A stretch of DNA of 64,000 bases from Microbacterium sp. zg-Y818. Its GTDB lineage: Bacteria; Actinomycetota; Actinomycetes; Actinomycetales; Microbacteriaceae. Below are positions 48,970 to 58,137 of this stretch, one piece after another; the stretch's first letter is position 1, and each line of letters opens with the position of its first letter. The stretch covers positions 2,294,001 to 2,358,000 of the forward strand of contig NZ_CP126741.1 of the NCBI RefSeq assembly GCF_030246905.1. The letters are read 5' to 3'. Position numbers and translations under genes: made by a program. The notes beneath the pieces were generated by a model that was not told the DNA's origin, did not search any database, and saw only the letters and a list, made by a program, of their open reading frames with translations.

Positions 48970-51525
48970 ATGCCCCACAAGAAACGGACGACCAGCGGCG
49001 TGCTCGGGGGACTCCTGGGCCTGGTCGGGCTCAGCACCGTCGCCGGCATCCTGGTGACCGCCACGGTCACCCCCGCGATCGCCGTCTCGGGCTACGCCGC
49101 GAGCAACGCGATCTCGATGTTCGACAACATGCCGAGCTACCTCGAGATCGACCCCCTCATGGAGGCCACCGAGATCTACGCGAAGGGCATGGACGGGTCT
49201 CCGCAGCTGCTCGCGCGTTTCTACGACCAGAACCGTGTGCCGCTGGAGTTCGACCAGATCAGCCCGCTCGTCTACGACGCCGTGCTCTCCAGCGAGGACA
49301 AGAACTTCTACAAGCACGGCGGCGTGGACCTCGCCGGCACGATGAGCGCGGTGCTCGCGAACGTGAGCGGCACGTCCAGCCGCGGCGGCTCGTCGATCAG
49401 CCAGCAGTACGTCAAGAACATCCTCGTGCAGCGCTGCGAAGAGGATGCCACCACCGAAGAAGAGAAGCAGGCCTGCTACTGGGAGGCTACGAACTCCGAC
49501 ATCGGCGAGGGCGGCCTGCAGCGCAAGCTGCAGGAGATGCGCTTCGCCATCCAGCTCGAGAAGACGTATACGAAGGACGAAATCCTTCTCGGTTACCTGA
49601 ACATCGTCAACTTCGGCGGGCAGAACTACGGCATCGGCGCCGCCGCGAAGTACTACTTCGGAGTGGATGCCGCCAACCTCACGCTCAGCCAGGCGGCGAC
49701 CCTTGCCGGCATGGTGCAAGAGCCCAACGGGTACCGCATCGACCGGCCCGAGAGCGAGACGAACGGCGCGGCCAACGGCTACGCCAAGACGCTCGACCGG
49801 CGCGATTATGTGCTGTGGCGCATGCTCACCGACGGCAAGATCACGCAGGAGGAGTACGACGCGGCCAAGGCCGAGCCGATCACCCCGCAGATCACCCCGA
49901 CCGATCAGGGATGCCAGATGGCCGGCGGCTCGGCGTATTTCTGCGACTACGTGCGCACGATCGTCGAGAACGACCCGATCTTCGGCGAGACACCTGACGA
50001 GCGCAAGGCGAACCTGCGGCGCGGCGGTTACCGCATCCACACGACCCTGGACCTCAACCTGCAGATCGCCGCCGAGCAGGCGCTGTCGATCGTTCCGGCG
50101 CACATGGAGGGCATCGAACTCGGCTCGACCGCCGTGCAGATCGAGGTCGGCACCGGACGCGTGCTTTCGATGGCGCAGAACACCCTGTACTCGCAGTCGG
50201 CGGCGCAGCTCGAATCCGACCGCTCGTACTCCTCGATCAACTTCAACACGCGCAAAGCCAACGGCGGGTCGAATGGATTCAACGTCGGATCGACCTACAA
50301 GGTCTTCACACTGCTCGATTGGCTGGAGAAGGGCCACTCGATCAACGAGGTGCTCAACGGCACCGTGCGCAACTTCAAGATCGACCGCGGCTGCGATGAA
50401 GGCATGCAAACTGTCGTCGGTGCCGACATCGGCAACTTCGAGAACTCGCGCGGTTACACCAGCACGCCGTACCAGTTCACCGCCGATTCACTGAACACCG
50501 GGTTCTTCGCCATGGCCGAGAAGCTCACCGTGTGCGACGTCAACAAGGTGGCCGACCGGCTGGGCGTGACCCTCGCCGATGGTCACAAGACGTACGAGGC
50601 GGATGCCGCGTACCCCGATCTCAACGCCCCCTACTCGATCCTCGGGTCGATGAACATCGCGCCGATCGACATGGCGAACGTCTACGCCACGATCGCCTCC
50701 GGCGGCATCTACTGCCAGCCGAGGGCCATCGATGAGATCACCGACTCCGCGGGCAATCCGCTGCCGCTGCCCGAGACCACCTGCTCGCGCGTGCTCGACG
50801 AATCGGTGGCGAACACCGCCGCCCACGTCCTGCAGAACGTGCTGGCGTCCGGCTCGGCGACGCCGTCCCGCACGTTCGACGGCACCCCGCTCATCGGCAA
50901 GACCGGCATCCACCAGCAGTTCCAGACGTGGATGATCGGAAGCTCGACGAAGGTCGCCAGCGCCACCTGGGTGGGCAACGTCATCGGCGAGTCGCAGCTG
51001 AACCGTCTCTGGGCGAACGGCTACCCGCTGTGGCGCATGCGCCACGCGATCTGGCCCGACCTGCAGCGTGCCGCGAACGCCAAGTACGGCGGCGACCAGT
51101 TCCCCGGACCCGACTCCAACCTGACGCGGCGTGTCTACGCGGATCTGCCGAATGTGGTCGGCATGACGGTCGAAGAGGCCACATCGGTGATCGAAGACGC
51201 CGGCTTCGCGGTGCGCGTCAACGACCCGGTGGACGGCGCCGAGCCCGCCGGCACGATCACCAGTCAGGATCCGGGTGCCGGGCGCGTACCGGGGGGGACG
51301 ACGGTGGTCCTCACCCCCAGCAACGGCCAGGGCGTCACGGTCCCGACCGTCGCCGGCATGACGATGGAGAAGGCGCGCGACGCGTTGCGCAGCGCCGGCT
51401 TCACCGCGATCACGATGTGCCCGGCCGTTGAGGACGAAGACGATCCGCCCACTGTGACGGGCACCGATCCCGCCGCGGGCACCGTGGCCGCGCGCAGCAC
51501 ACCGATCACCCTCAGCTGTGGCTGA
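48970..51525 (+). CDS. Class A penicillin-binding protein with two PASTA domains
   Basis: 851 residues from ATG 48970. One membrane helix (about 10-40), then a glycosyltransferase (GT51) domain with the catalytic Glu109 in LSSEDKNFYKHGGVD and SSISQQYVKN; a transpeptidase domain with Ser441-Thr-Tyr-Lys, Ser507-Leu-Asn and Lys644-Thr-Gly; two PASTA repeats (about 725-851) in the order LPNVVGMTVEEATSVIED and VPTVAGMTMEKARDALRS. It polymerises and crosslinks peptidoglycan. PASTA domains bind muropeptides. The stop overlaps the metallophosphoesterase start. Confidence 0.96.
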   Translation: MPHKKRTTSGVLGGLLGLVGLSTVAGILVTATVTPAIAVSGYAASNAISMFDNMPSYLEIDPLMEATEIYAKGMDGSPQLLARFYDQNRVPLEFDQISPLVYDAVLSSEDKNFYKHGGVDLAGTMSAVLANVSGTSSRGGSSISQQYVKNILVQRCEEDATTEEEKQACYWEATNSDIGEGGLQRKLQEMRFAIQLEKTYTKDEILLGYLNIVNFGGQNYGIGAAAKYYFGVDAANLTLSQAATLAGMVQEPNGYRIDRPESETNGAANGYAKTLDRRDYVLWRMLTDGKITQEEYDAAKAEPITPQITPTDQGCQMAGGSAYFCDYVRTIVENDPIFGETPDERKANLRRGGYRIHTTLDLNLQIAAEQALSIVPAHMEGIELGSTAVQIEVGTGRVLSMAQNTLYSQSAAQLESDRSYSSINFNTRKANGGSNGFNVGSTYKVFTLLDWLEKGHSINEVLNGTVRNFKIDRGCDEGMQTVVGADIGNFENSRGYTSTPYQFTADSLNTGFFAMAEKLTVCDVNKVADRLGVTLADGHKTYEADAAYPDLNAPYSILGSMNIAPIDMANVYATIASGGIYCQPRAIDEITDSAGNPLPLPETTCSRVLDESVANTAAHVLQNVLASGSATPSRTFDGTPLIGKTGIHQQFQTWMIGSSTKVASATWVGNVIGESQLNRLWANGYPLWRMRHAIWPDLQRAANAKYGGDQFPGPDSNLTRRVYADLPNVVGMTVEEATSVIEDAGFAVRVNDPVDGAEPAGTITSQDPGAGRVPGGTTVVLTPSNGQGVTVPTVAGMTMEKARDALRSAGFTAITMCPAVEDEDDPPTVTGTDPAAGTVAARSTPITLSCG

Positions 51526-52450
51526 CCGGCACCGATCGCCCCGCCCCGCCCTCACCGCGCTCGCGGCGGTAGGGGCGGCGGGCGCGGCCGCGGCCGTTTG
51601 GGGCTTCGGCATCGAGCGGCACCTGTACACCGTCCGTCGGCACGATCTGGCAGTGCTCCCCCCGGGAGCGAGGCCAGTGCGCATCCTGCACATCTCCGAC
51701 GCCCACATGGCCCCCTGGCAGCGGCGCAAGCAGCGCTGGATCGCGTCGCTGGCAGCGCTGGAACCTGACCTGGTCGTCAACACCGGCGACAACCTCGGGC
51801 ACGGTGAGGGTCTGCGCGGCATCCGCGAAGCCCTCGCCCCTTTTGCGGGCGTCCCGGGCGTCTACGTGCACGGATCGAACGATCGCTTCGCACCCGCCCC
51901 TCGAAACCCGCTGCGCTACTTCAGCGGGCCGTCCTCGCGCACTCCGAAGGCGACGCGCATCGACACCGACGCCCTGGACCGCTTCCTCGGCGAGGAGCTG
52001 GGGTGGGCCGACCTCAACAACGCCGCCGCGCAGCTGCAGGTCGGCGCACTGCGCGTGCGCGCCTACGGCGTGAGCGACGCGCACCGGGACTGGGACGACC
52101 TCGACGCCGTGGATGCCGCGCTCGTCGGCATGCCCAAGGCCGACCTCGACCTCGGAGTCACCCACGCCCCGTATCGCCGCGTCCTGGACGACTTCACCGC
52201 GCGCGGGGCCGATCTGCTGCTGGCGGGCCACACCCACGGCGGCCAGGTGCGCATCCCCGGATCGCCCGCGGCGCTCGTGGCCAATTGCGACATCCCCCTC
52301 CGCCAAGCGCGAGGGCTGAGCGCGTGGACCAGCGGCGGGCGGCGGGTGCCGCTGAACGTCAGCGCGGGCATCGGCCACTCGATCTACGCCCCCGTGCGTT
52401 TCGGGTGCCGTCCGGAGGCGACGCTTCTGACCCTGGTGCCGAGAGAGTGA
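51518..52450 (+). CDS. Metallophosphoesterase
   Basis: 310 residues from GTG 51518, overlapping the PBP gene by eight bases. A membrane helix (about 12-30), then calcineurin-like motifs: ILHISDAHMAPWQ, VVNTGDNLG, GVYVHGSNDR (GNxD-like with Ser), GVTHAPYRR, LLAGHTHGGQVRIPG. It hydrolyses phosphoesters outside the membrane or at its face. In actinobacteria this gene commonly follows the PASTA PBP gene, and a role in envelope metabolism is plausible. Confidence 0.93.
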   Translation: MADRHRSPRPALTALAAVGAAGAAAAVWGFGIERHLYTVRRHDLAVLPPGARPVRILHISDAHMAPWQRRKQRWIASLAALEPDLVVNTGDNLGHGEGLRGIREALAPFAGVPGVYVHGSNDRFAPAPRNPLRYFSGPSSRTPKATRIDTDALDRFLGEELGWADLNNAAAQLQVGALRVRAYGVSDAHRDWDDLDAVDAALVGMPKADLDLGVTHAPYRRVLDDFTARGADLLLAGHTHGGQVRIPGSPAALVANCDIPLRQARGLSAWTSGGRRVPLNVSAGIGHSIYAPVRFGCRPEATLLTLVPRE

Positions 52451-52498
52451 CCCGGTTCGGAGCATGGCCTCGCATCGGGTAAGCTAGGGGGGTTGCTC

Positions 52499-52575
52499 CG
52501 GGGTGTGGCGCAGCTTGGTAGCGCGCGTCGTTCGGGACGACGAGGCCGCAGGTTCAAATCCTGTCACCCCGACCA
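52499..52575 (+). tRNA. tRNA-Pro (anticodon CGG)
   Basis: Acceptor CGGGGTG with CACCCCG, D arm GCGCAGCTTGGTAGCGC, anticodon stem CGTCG/CGACG around loop TTCGGGA (anticodon CGG), T arm CAGGTTCAAATCCTG, and an encoded CCA end. Reads CCG. Confidence 0.96.
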
Positions 52576-52578
52576 CAG

Positions 52579-52606
52579 AAGGGCTCCACCACCAGGTGGA
52601 GCCCTT
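52579..52606 (+). terminator. Terminator after tRNA-Pro
   Basis: AAGGGCTCCACC, loop ACCA, GGTGGAGCCCTT: a perfect 12-bp stem starting three bases after the tRNA. Confidence 0.85.
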
Positions 52607-52643
52607 CGTGTAGAACGACCGCGAGACAGCCAGGAGCCCGCCC

Positions 52644-53411
52644 ATGCCCATCCCCCGCCTGATCGCCTTCGACCTCGACGACACCCTGGCCCCCTCCAAG
52701 AGCGCGATCGCACCGCGCATGGGCGAGCTGCTGGTGGCCTTGGCCGAGCGGGTCGAGGTGGCCATCATCTCGGGCGGGCAGCTGCAGCAGTTCCAGGTGC
52801 AGGTCGTGGAGAACCTCCCGGCGGCATCCCCGGAGGTGCTGACATCCCTGCACCTCATGCCGACCTGCGGCACTCAGTACTACCGGCTGTCCGACGCCGG
52901 CATCGAGACGGTCTACGCGCACCGGCTCACCGACGACGAGAAGGCCCGAGCGCTGGCCGCCGTCGAGCAGGAGGCCCGCCGCCTCGGGCTGTGGGAGAGC
53001 GAGACCTGGGGCGACATCCTCGAGGACCGCGGCTCGCAGATCACCTTCTCGGCACTCGGACAGTCCGCTCCCCTGCACGCCAAGGTCGCGTGGGACCCCA
53101 CCGGTTCGAAGAAGTACGCCCTGCGCGAGGCGGTCGCCGCGCGCATCCCCGACCTCGAGGTGCGCTCGGGCGGGTCGACGTCGGTGGACATCACCCACCG
53201 CGGCATCGACAAGGCCTACGGCATGCGTCAGCTGTCAGACCAGACCGGCATCGCGCTGGACGACATGCTGTTCGTGGGCGACCGCCTCGACCCCGACGGC
53301 AACGACTACCCCGTGCTCGCCATGGGCGTCACCTGCCACGCTGTCGAGGGGTGGGAGGACACCGCAACGTTCCTGGAGTCCCTCATCCCGACGCTCCCCG
53401 TTCGGGTGTAG
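52644..53411 (+). CDS. HAD-IIB family hydrolase (phosphomannomutase/sugar-phosphatase-like)
   Basis: 255 residues. Motif I LIAFDLDDTLAPSKS with the nucleophilic and acid Asp, motif II VAIISGG, motif III Lys in GSKKYAL or IDKAYGM, and motif IV FVGDRLDPDGNDYP. The size and the CTCGTQYY segment are as in the HAD-IIB group of sugar phosphatases and eukaryotic-type phosphomannomutase. Substrate not determined. Monocistronic. Confidence 0.9.
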   Translation: MPIPRLIAFDLDDTLAPSKSAIAPRMGELLVALAERVEVAIISGGQLQQFQVQVVENLPAASPEVLTSLHLMPTCGTQYYRLSDAGIETVYAHRLTDDEKARALAAVEQEARRLGLWESETWGDILEDRGSQITFSALGQSAPLHAKVAWDPTGSKKYALREAVAARIPDLEVRSGGSTSVDITHRGIDKAYGMRQLSDQTGIALDDMLFVGDRLDPDGNDYPVLAMGVTCHAVEGWEDTATFLESLIPTLPVRV

Positions 53412-53435
53412 TTCGTATCGCCTCCCGCAGTGGTC

Positions 53436-53579
53436 GTTCTTGAGGAGTTGCGGGGGCGGACCGGCCCGGACGCCTCCGGACTGGTCGCGGACGCCTCGAG
53501 GCTCGCACCGGTCCAGGCCGCCCAAAGCCGGCCCTGAGCGGTCCGAAGCCAGCTGCAGCCCGCCGTAACTCCTCAGAAC
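53436..53579. repeat. Long imperfect palindrome, family 3
   Basis: Left arm GTTCTTGAGGAGTTGCGGGG, right arm the near complement of it (CGCCGTAACTCCTCAGAAC), about 100 GC-rich bases between. The arm occurs a third time at 53626-53642 (GTTCTTGAGGAGTTACG) in the lldD-side terminator. The gap 53412-53654 is otherwise non-coding. Confidence 0.6.
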
Positions 53580-53602
53580 CGGCGCGAGGCGCTGCCGGAA
53601 CG

Positions 53603-53632
53603 CAAGAACGGCCCCCGTGGGGGCCGTTCTTG
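53603..53632. terminator. Strong bidirectional terminator
   Basis: CAAGAACGGCCCCC, two bases, GGGGGCCGTTCTTG: a perfect 14-bp stem between the convergent HAD and lactate dehydrogenase genes. Confidence 0.85.
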
Positions 53633-53654
53633 AGGAGTTACGACCGGGGCAGGC

Positions 53655-54932
53655 TCAGCCCTGGGCCGCCACCCGCTGCGGCCGCACCGAGCGGGACTGC
53701 TGCCCGATCGGCGTCAGCCGCTGCAGCTGCGTGACGTGCCGCGGCTCGAGCTCCTCGATGCTCGACACGCCGAGGAGGGCCATCGTGCGTTCGATCTCGG
53801 TGCGGAGGATCTCGATCGTGCGGTCGACGCCTGCCCTGCCACCGGCCATGAGGCCGTACAGGTAGGCACGGCCGATGAGGGTGAACTTCGCCCCCAGCGC
53901 CATCGAGGCCACGATGTCGGCGCCGTTCATGATGCCGGTGTCGATCATCACGGTGGCGTCGTTGCCGACCTCGCGCACGACCTGCGGCAGCAGGTGGAAC
54001 GGGATCGGGGCACGGTCCAGCTGACGGCCGCCGTGGTTGGACAGGATGATGCCGTCGACGCCCAGGTCGATCAGCCGCTTGCTGTCGGCGACGTTCTGCA
54101 CGCCCTTGACGACGATCTTGCCGGGCCAGATGCTGCGGATGTACTCGAGGTCGTCGTAGCTGATCGTCGGGTCCATCGCCGCGTTGAGCAGCTCGCCAAC
54201 GGTACCCCCGGTGGTCGACAGCGACGCGAACTCGAGCTTCGGCGTGGTGAGGAAGTCGATCCACCACCACGGCCGCGGGATCGCGTTGATGATGGTGCCG
54301 ACCGTCAGCTGCGGCGGGATCGAGAACCCGTTGCGCTTGTCGCGCAGGCGCGCGCCGGCGATGGGGGTGTCGACGGTGAACATGAGGGTGTCGAACCCGG
54401 CCGCGGCGGCCCGGGCGACCAGCCCGTACGAGATGTCGCGGTCGCGCATGACGTACAGCTGGAACCAGTTGCGCCCGTGGGGGTTGGTCGCCTTGACGTC
54501 TTCGATCGAGGTCGTCCCGAGGGTCGAAAGGGTGAACGGGATGCCGGCGGCGGCCGCGGCACCGGCGCCTGCGGTCTCGCCCTCGGTCTGCATGAGGCGC
54601 GTGAAGCCGGTGGGCGCGATGCCGAAAGGCAGCGCCGAGCGGCCTCCGAGGATCTCCACCGACGTGTCGACGTGCTCCGCCGGGCGCAGCACGTCGGGGT
54701 GGAACTCGATGTCCTCGAACGCCTGCCGGGCGCGCGCGAGCGACAGCTCGCCCTCGGCCGCGCCGTCGGTGTAGTCGAACGCCGCCTTCGGCGTACGACG
54801 CTTGGCGATCTTCTGCAGGTCGCCGATCGTCAGCGCCGCGCCGAGGCGACGCTTGGTGCCGTTGAGTTCGGGCTTTTTGAACTGCATCAGCTCGAGCAGT
54901 TCGGTGGGCTTGGGGAGTTGGCGCTTGACCAT
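53655..54932 (-). CDS. lldD: FMN-dependent L-lactate dehydrogenase / alpha-hydroxy-acid oxidase family
   Basis: 425 residues from ATG 54932 ([18 protein letters not shown]). The FMN barrel has [31 protein letters not shown] with the catalytic His, [19 protein letters not shown] and [13 protein letters not shown]. Opposite a FadR-type regulator 14 bases upstream, the pair resembles actinobacterial lactate-use loci, so L-lactate to pyruvate is the likely reaction. A related enzyme for another 2-hydroxy acid cannot be excluded. Confidence 0.9.
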   Translation of the reverse strand: MVKRQLPKPTELLELMQFKKPELNGTKRRLGAALTIGDLQKIAKRRTPKAAFDYTDGAAEGELSLARARQAFEDIEFHPDVLRPAEHVDTSVEILGGRSALPFGIAPTGFTRLMQTEGETAGAGAAAAAGIPFTLSTLGTTSIEDVKATNPHGRNWFQLYVMRDRDISYGLVARAAAAGFDTLMFTVDTPIAGARLRDKRNGFSIPPQLTVGTIINAIPRPWWWIDFLTTPKLEFASLSTTGGTVGELLNAAMDPTISYDDLEYIRSIWPGKIVVKGVQNVADSKRLIDLGVDGIILSNHGGRQLDRAPIPFHLLPQVVREVGNDATVMIDTGIMNGADIVASMALGAKFTLIGRAYLYGLMAGGRAGVDRTIEILRTEIERTMALLGVSSIEELEPRHVTQLQRLTPIGQQSRSVRPQRVAAQG

Positions 54933-54946
54933 GCGGGGCCTCTCGA

Positions 54947-55645
54947 TCAGGGGGCGTAGTAGCCGGAGATGTGCTGTGGGATGAGGGCGCGGGCGCGTTC
55001 GGCGTCGCCCGCGTCGATGGCTGCGAGGATCTCGTGGTGCTGGTGTCGCAGCCGCGCGGAGGCGGCGTCCCAGTCGGCGACACGGCCGGCGATCTCTGCG
55101 GTGTACGACTCGATCGCCGAGCGCAGGCCCGCCATGGTCGCCGCGACGACGCTGTTTCCCGATGCCGCGGCCAGCGCGTAGTGGAACTGGGCGTCCAGGG
55201 CCAAGAACTCGTCCGGCGGCAGCGGGGCGGCATCCATCGCCTCGACGGTCTCGCGCACTGCGGACAGATCTGGGTCGGGGGCTTCGGCGAGGGTCGCCAC
55301 GACCCACTCCTCCACGAACAGACGCGTCGCGACGACATCGTCGATCGGGAAGCCCTGCGCGGCGACCTGCAGACGCAGGAAGGCCGACATGCCCCCGGTG
55401 GGCGACGAGATGACGATGGCGCCGGCAGACGGGCCGGAGCCGGTCCCGGTGCGGATGAGCCCCATCACCTCGAGAACGCGCAGTGCCTCGCGGACGCTCG
55501 ACCGCCCGACGCCCAGCTGCGAGACCAGATCGCGCTCCGAGGGCAGGCGATCACCGGGGCCGAGGCGCCCCTCCAGAAGGTCGGTCTCGATCTTGTCCAG
55601 CACGACCTTCCAGGCACGTGCGGGTGGAGCGGTGCTGTCCGTCAT
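54947..55645 (-). CDS. FadR-type (GntR family) transcriptional regulator
   Basis: 232 residues from ATG 55645. N-terminal winged helix: [35 protein letters not shown]-terminal FCD helical domain (about 95-225) with the metal/ligand residues spread over [14 protein letters not shown] and [14 protein letters not shown]. It is the likely lactate-responsive repressor of lldD, in the same transcript. Two FadR-like palindromes lie just upstream of its own start. Confidence 0.92.
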   Translation of the reverse strand: MTDSTAPPARAWKVVLDKIETDLLEGRLGPGDRLPSERDLVSQLGVGRSSVREALRVLEVMGLIRTGTGSGPSAGAIVISSPTGGMSAFLRLQVAAQGFPIDDVVATRLFVEEWVVATLAEAPDPDLSAVRETVEAMDAAPLPPDEFLALDAQFHYALAAASGNSVVAATMAGLRSAIESYTAEIAGRVADWDAASARLRHQHHEILAAIDAGDAERARALIPQHISGYYAP

Positions 55646-55665
55646 CGGCGCGGTCCCCTTCGTCG

Positions 55666-55676
55666 TGGCCTGACCA
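55666..55676. promoter_or_regulatory. FadR-type operator, site 1
   Basis: TGGCCTGACCA, a near-perfect TGGT-x3-ACCA palindrome as bound by FCD-domain regulators, 20 bases before the regulator's ATG. Confidence 0.65.
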
Positions 55677-55688
55677 CAATACGCTGCG

Positions 55689-55699
55689 TGGTCTGACCA
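55689..55699. promoter_or_regulatory. FadR-type operator, site 2
   Basis: TGGTCTGACCA, a perfect palindrome, 23 bases centre to centre from site 1, i.e. on the same helix face. It is the consensus operator for lactate regulators of this family. Confidence 0.7.
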
Positions 55700-55710
55700 A
55701 GCAACCCGGG

Positions 55711-56340
55711 TCAGCCGTCGAGGCGCCCGCCCGACTCGCGCAGGTAGCACTCCGCGCACATCGACTCGTAGGTCACGCGCTCCCTCGTCAGTTCGTCGAT
55801 GGCCACCTGGTCACCGTCGAACACGAAGCGTCCACCGACCAGGCGCGCGTTGAACAGCGCCTTGCGTCCGCAGCGGCAGATGGTCTTGAGTTCCTCGAGC
55901 GAATGCGCGAGCTCCATGAGCCGCGCCGAGCCGGGAAAGGCGTGGGTGCGGAAGTCGGTGCGGATGCCGTAGGCGAGCACCGGCACCCCCTCGAGCACGA
56001 CGATGCGCAGCAGGTCGTCGACCTGCTCCCGGGTGAGGAACTGGGCCTCGTCGATGAGCAGGCACGCCACATCTCCCGACACCCCGTCGGCCGGTGCGGC
56101 GCCCACCTGCGCGCGATGCGCGCGGAACAGCGTCAGCAGATCGGCATCCGGAGCGATCAGGAAGTCGACGGGACGGGCCATTCCCAGGCGACTGGCGATC
56201 TCACCGGCACCCTTGGTGTCGATCTCGGGCTTGGCCAGCAGCACCCGCTGCCCGCGCTCCTCGTAGTTGTAGGCCGCCTGCAGCAGTGCCGTCGACTTGC
56301 CGGAGTTCATCGCTCCATAGCGGAAGTACAGTTTGGCCAC
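55711..56340 (-). CDS. tdk: Thymidine kinase
   Basis: 209 residues from GTG 56340. P-loop GAMNSGKST (9-17), Walker B-like LLIDEAQFL, lasso GKALFN, and zinc ligands CRCG and CAEC in a type II thymidine kinase. It phosphorylates thymidine to dTMP for salvage. The order GTG-start, coding length and motifs are full; it is convergent-free and probably transcribed alone. Confidence 0.95.
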   Translation of the reverse strand: MAKLYFRYGAMNSGKSTALLQAAYNYEERGQRVLLAKPEIDTKGAGEIASRLGMARPVDFLIAPDADLLTLFRAHRAQVGAAPADGVSGDVACLLIDEAQFLTREQVDDLLRIVVLEGVPVLAYGIRTDFRTHAFPGSARLMELAHSLEELKTICRCGRKALFNARLVGGRFVFDGDQVAIDELTRERVTYESMCAECYLRESGGRLDG

Positions 56341-56429
56341 CCATGGATTCTACGGGGATGTCGATTCCGCTCCGGCCCGCTCGACGCGATAGTAGAGGGC
56401 GCAAGCGCCCACCGATGAAGGGAACGGCG

Positions 56430-56870
56430 ATGGCCAAATACATGCTGATCATGCGCAACAGCGGAACTTTCGATGACTTCCGGGACATGGATTTCGAGCA
56501 GGTCATGAACGCGATGGGCGCGTACAACGAATCGATGATGAAGGCCGGGGTGCTGCTCGGCGGCGACGGCCTGACGGATGCCGCGCAGGGCGCCGTCGTG
56601 GAGTTCACCGCTGACGCGCCGGTGGTCTCCGACGGCCCCTACGGGGAGACGCACGAACTGTTCAACGGGTTCTGGACGATCCAGGCCGCCACGCAGGAGG
56701 AGGCGGTCGAATGGGCCAAGCGCGCGCCGCTGGGCCCGGGCGACAAGATCGAGGTGCGTCGCCTTACCGACGACTCCGACTTCGCGGACTATCAGGACAA
56801 CGAGTACGTGAAGAAGGAGAAGGTCTGGCGCGACGAGCTGGATGCGCGCCGGACCGCCGACGCCTCCTGA
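56430..56870 (+). CDS. YciI-like (DGPF) protein
   Basis: 146 residues from ATG 56430. YMLIMRNSG opening and DGPYGETHELFNGFWTIQ, the DGPF/DGPY loop of the YciI fold, are clear. In actinobacteria such proteins are linked to ECF42 sigma factors, as here (next gene 20 bases on). The C-terminal 30 residues are charged and probably a flexible tail. Function not known in detail. Confidence 0.92.
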   Translation: MAKYMLIMRNSGTFDDFRDMDFEQVMNAMGAYNESMMKAGVLLGGDGLTDAAQGAVVEFTADAPVVSDGPYGETHELFNGFWTIQAATQEEAVEWAKRAPLGPGDKIEVRRLTDDSDFADYQDNEYVKKEKVWRDELDARRTADAS

Positions 56871-56890
56871 CCGGCGCCGGCACCGGGGAC

Positions 56891-58120
56891 ATGAGCGACC
56901 ACATCCGCCGCACCGTCGATGCCGTCTGGCGCATCGAGAGCGCGCGCATCGTGGCGACGCTGGCGAAGGTCACCGGCGACGTGGGGCTGGCGGAGGACGT
57001 CACCCAGGAGGCCCTGCTCGAGGCGCTGCAGCGGTGGCCGGATGCCGGCGTCCCCCGCAACCCCGGGGCGTGGCTCACCGCCGTCGCAAAGCGGCGGGCG
57101 ATCGATGCGTGGCGGCGCCGCGGTGCGCTGGACGAGCGGTACCGCGCCCTCGCGCAGGATCTCACCGAGGCCGGGCCCTACGCCGGCGAGCCCATCGACG
57201 ACGACATGCTGCGCCTGGTGTTCATCGCGTGCCACCCGGTGCTGTCGCGCGAGTCGCAGGTGGCGCTGACCCTGCGTGTGGTCGGCGGGCTGTCGACACA
57301 GGAGATCGCGCGCATGCTGCTGGTGCCGGTGCCCACGGTGCAGGCGCGCATCACGCGCGCGAAGAAGACGCTCGCCGCCGCGCGCGTGCCCTTCGAGACC
57401 CCCGAGCCCACCGAGTGGCGGCAGCGGCTGGGCGGCGTGCTGGGCACGCTTTACCTCGTCTTCACCGAAGGGTACGCCGCCACGAGCGGCGACCGCTGGA
57501 TCCGCGAGGAGCTGGCCGGCGAGGCTCTGCGCCTGGCCCGCGTGCTGGCCGGCCTGGTGCCCCGGGAGCCCGAGGCGCACGCCCTGGTGGCGCTCATGGA
57601 GCTGCAGTCCTCCCGGTTCGCCGCCCGCACGGCCCCCGACGGCGCCCCCGTGCTGCTGGCCGACCAGGACCGCACCCGGTGGGACCGGGCGCAGATCGTC
57701 CGTGGGAAGGCGGCGCTGGCGCGAGCGGATGCCGCCGGCCACGGCCGCGGACCCTACGCGCTGCAGGCGGCGATCGCGCTCTGTCACGCCGTGGCGCCCA
57801 GCGTCGCCGCCACCGACTGGGACCGCATCGTGGTGTTGTATGAGGCGCTCGGGCGTCTCTCCCCCAGTCCCGTGGTCGACCTCAACCGCGCCGTCGCGGT
57901 CTCGATGGCCACCGGCCCGGCCACCGCGCTGCGGATCGTCGACCGCCTGCAGTCCGAGGGTGCGCTGCAGGGATCACACCTGCTGCCGAGCGTGCGGGGC
58001 GAGCTGCTCAGCCGGCTCGGACGGCTGGACGAGGCGCGGTCCGAGCTGCTGACGGCCGCGGCTCTCGCCGCGAACGAGCGCGAGGCGCAGGTGCTGCGGG
58101 ACAAGGCCGCCGCGCTCTGA
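56891..58120 (+). CDS. ECF42-type RNA polymerase sigma factor
   Basis: 409 residues from ATG 56891. Sigma-2 is at VTQEALLEALQRWPDAGVPR and sigma-4 at LRVVGGLSTQEIARMLLVPV followed by TVQARITRAKKTLA; the rest (about 180-409) is an alpha-helical extension with TPR-like pairs such as GPYALQAAIALCHAVAPSVA. The long C-terminal domain and the neighbouring DGPF gene mark the ECF42 group, which lacks an anti-sigma factor. The regulator would control the upstream YciI-like gene; no target promoter could be read. Confidence 0.95.
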   Translation: MSDHIRRTVDAVWRIESARIVATLAKVTGDVGLAEDVTQEALLEALQRWPDAGVPRNPGAWLTAVAKRRAIDAWRRRGALDERYRALAQDLTEAGPYAGEPIDDDMLRLVFIACHPVLSRESQVALTLRVVGGLSTQEIARMLLVPVPTVQARITRAKKTLAAARVPFETPEPTEWRQRLGGVLGTLYLVFTEGYAATSGDRWIREELAGEALRLARVLAGLVPREPEAHALVALMELQSSRFAARTAPDGAPVLLADQDRTRWDRAQIVRGKAALARADAAGHGRGPYALQAAIALCHAVAPSVAATDWDRIVVLYEALGRLSPSPVVDLNRAVAVSMATGPATALRIVDRLQSEGALQGSHLLPSVRGELLSRLGRLDEARSELLTAAALAANEREAQVLRDKAAAL

Positions 58121-58137
58121 TCCGGGCGCTCGCGCCG

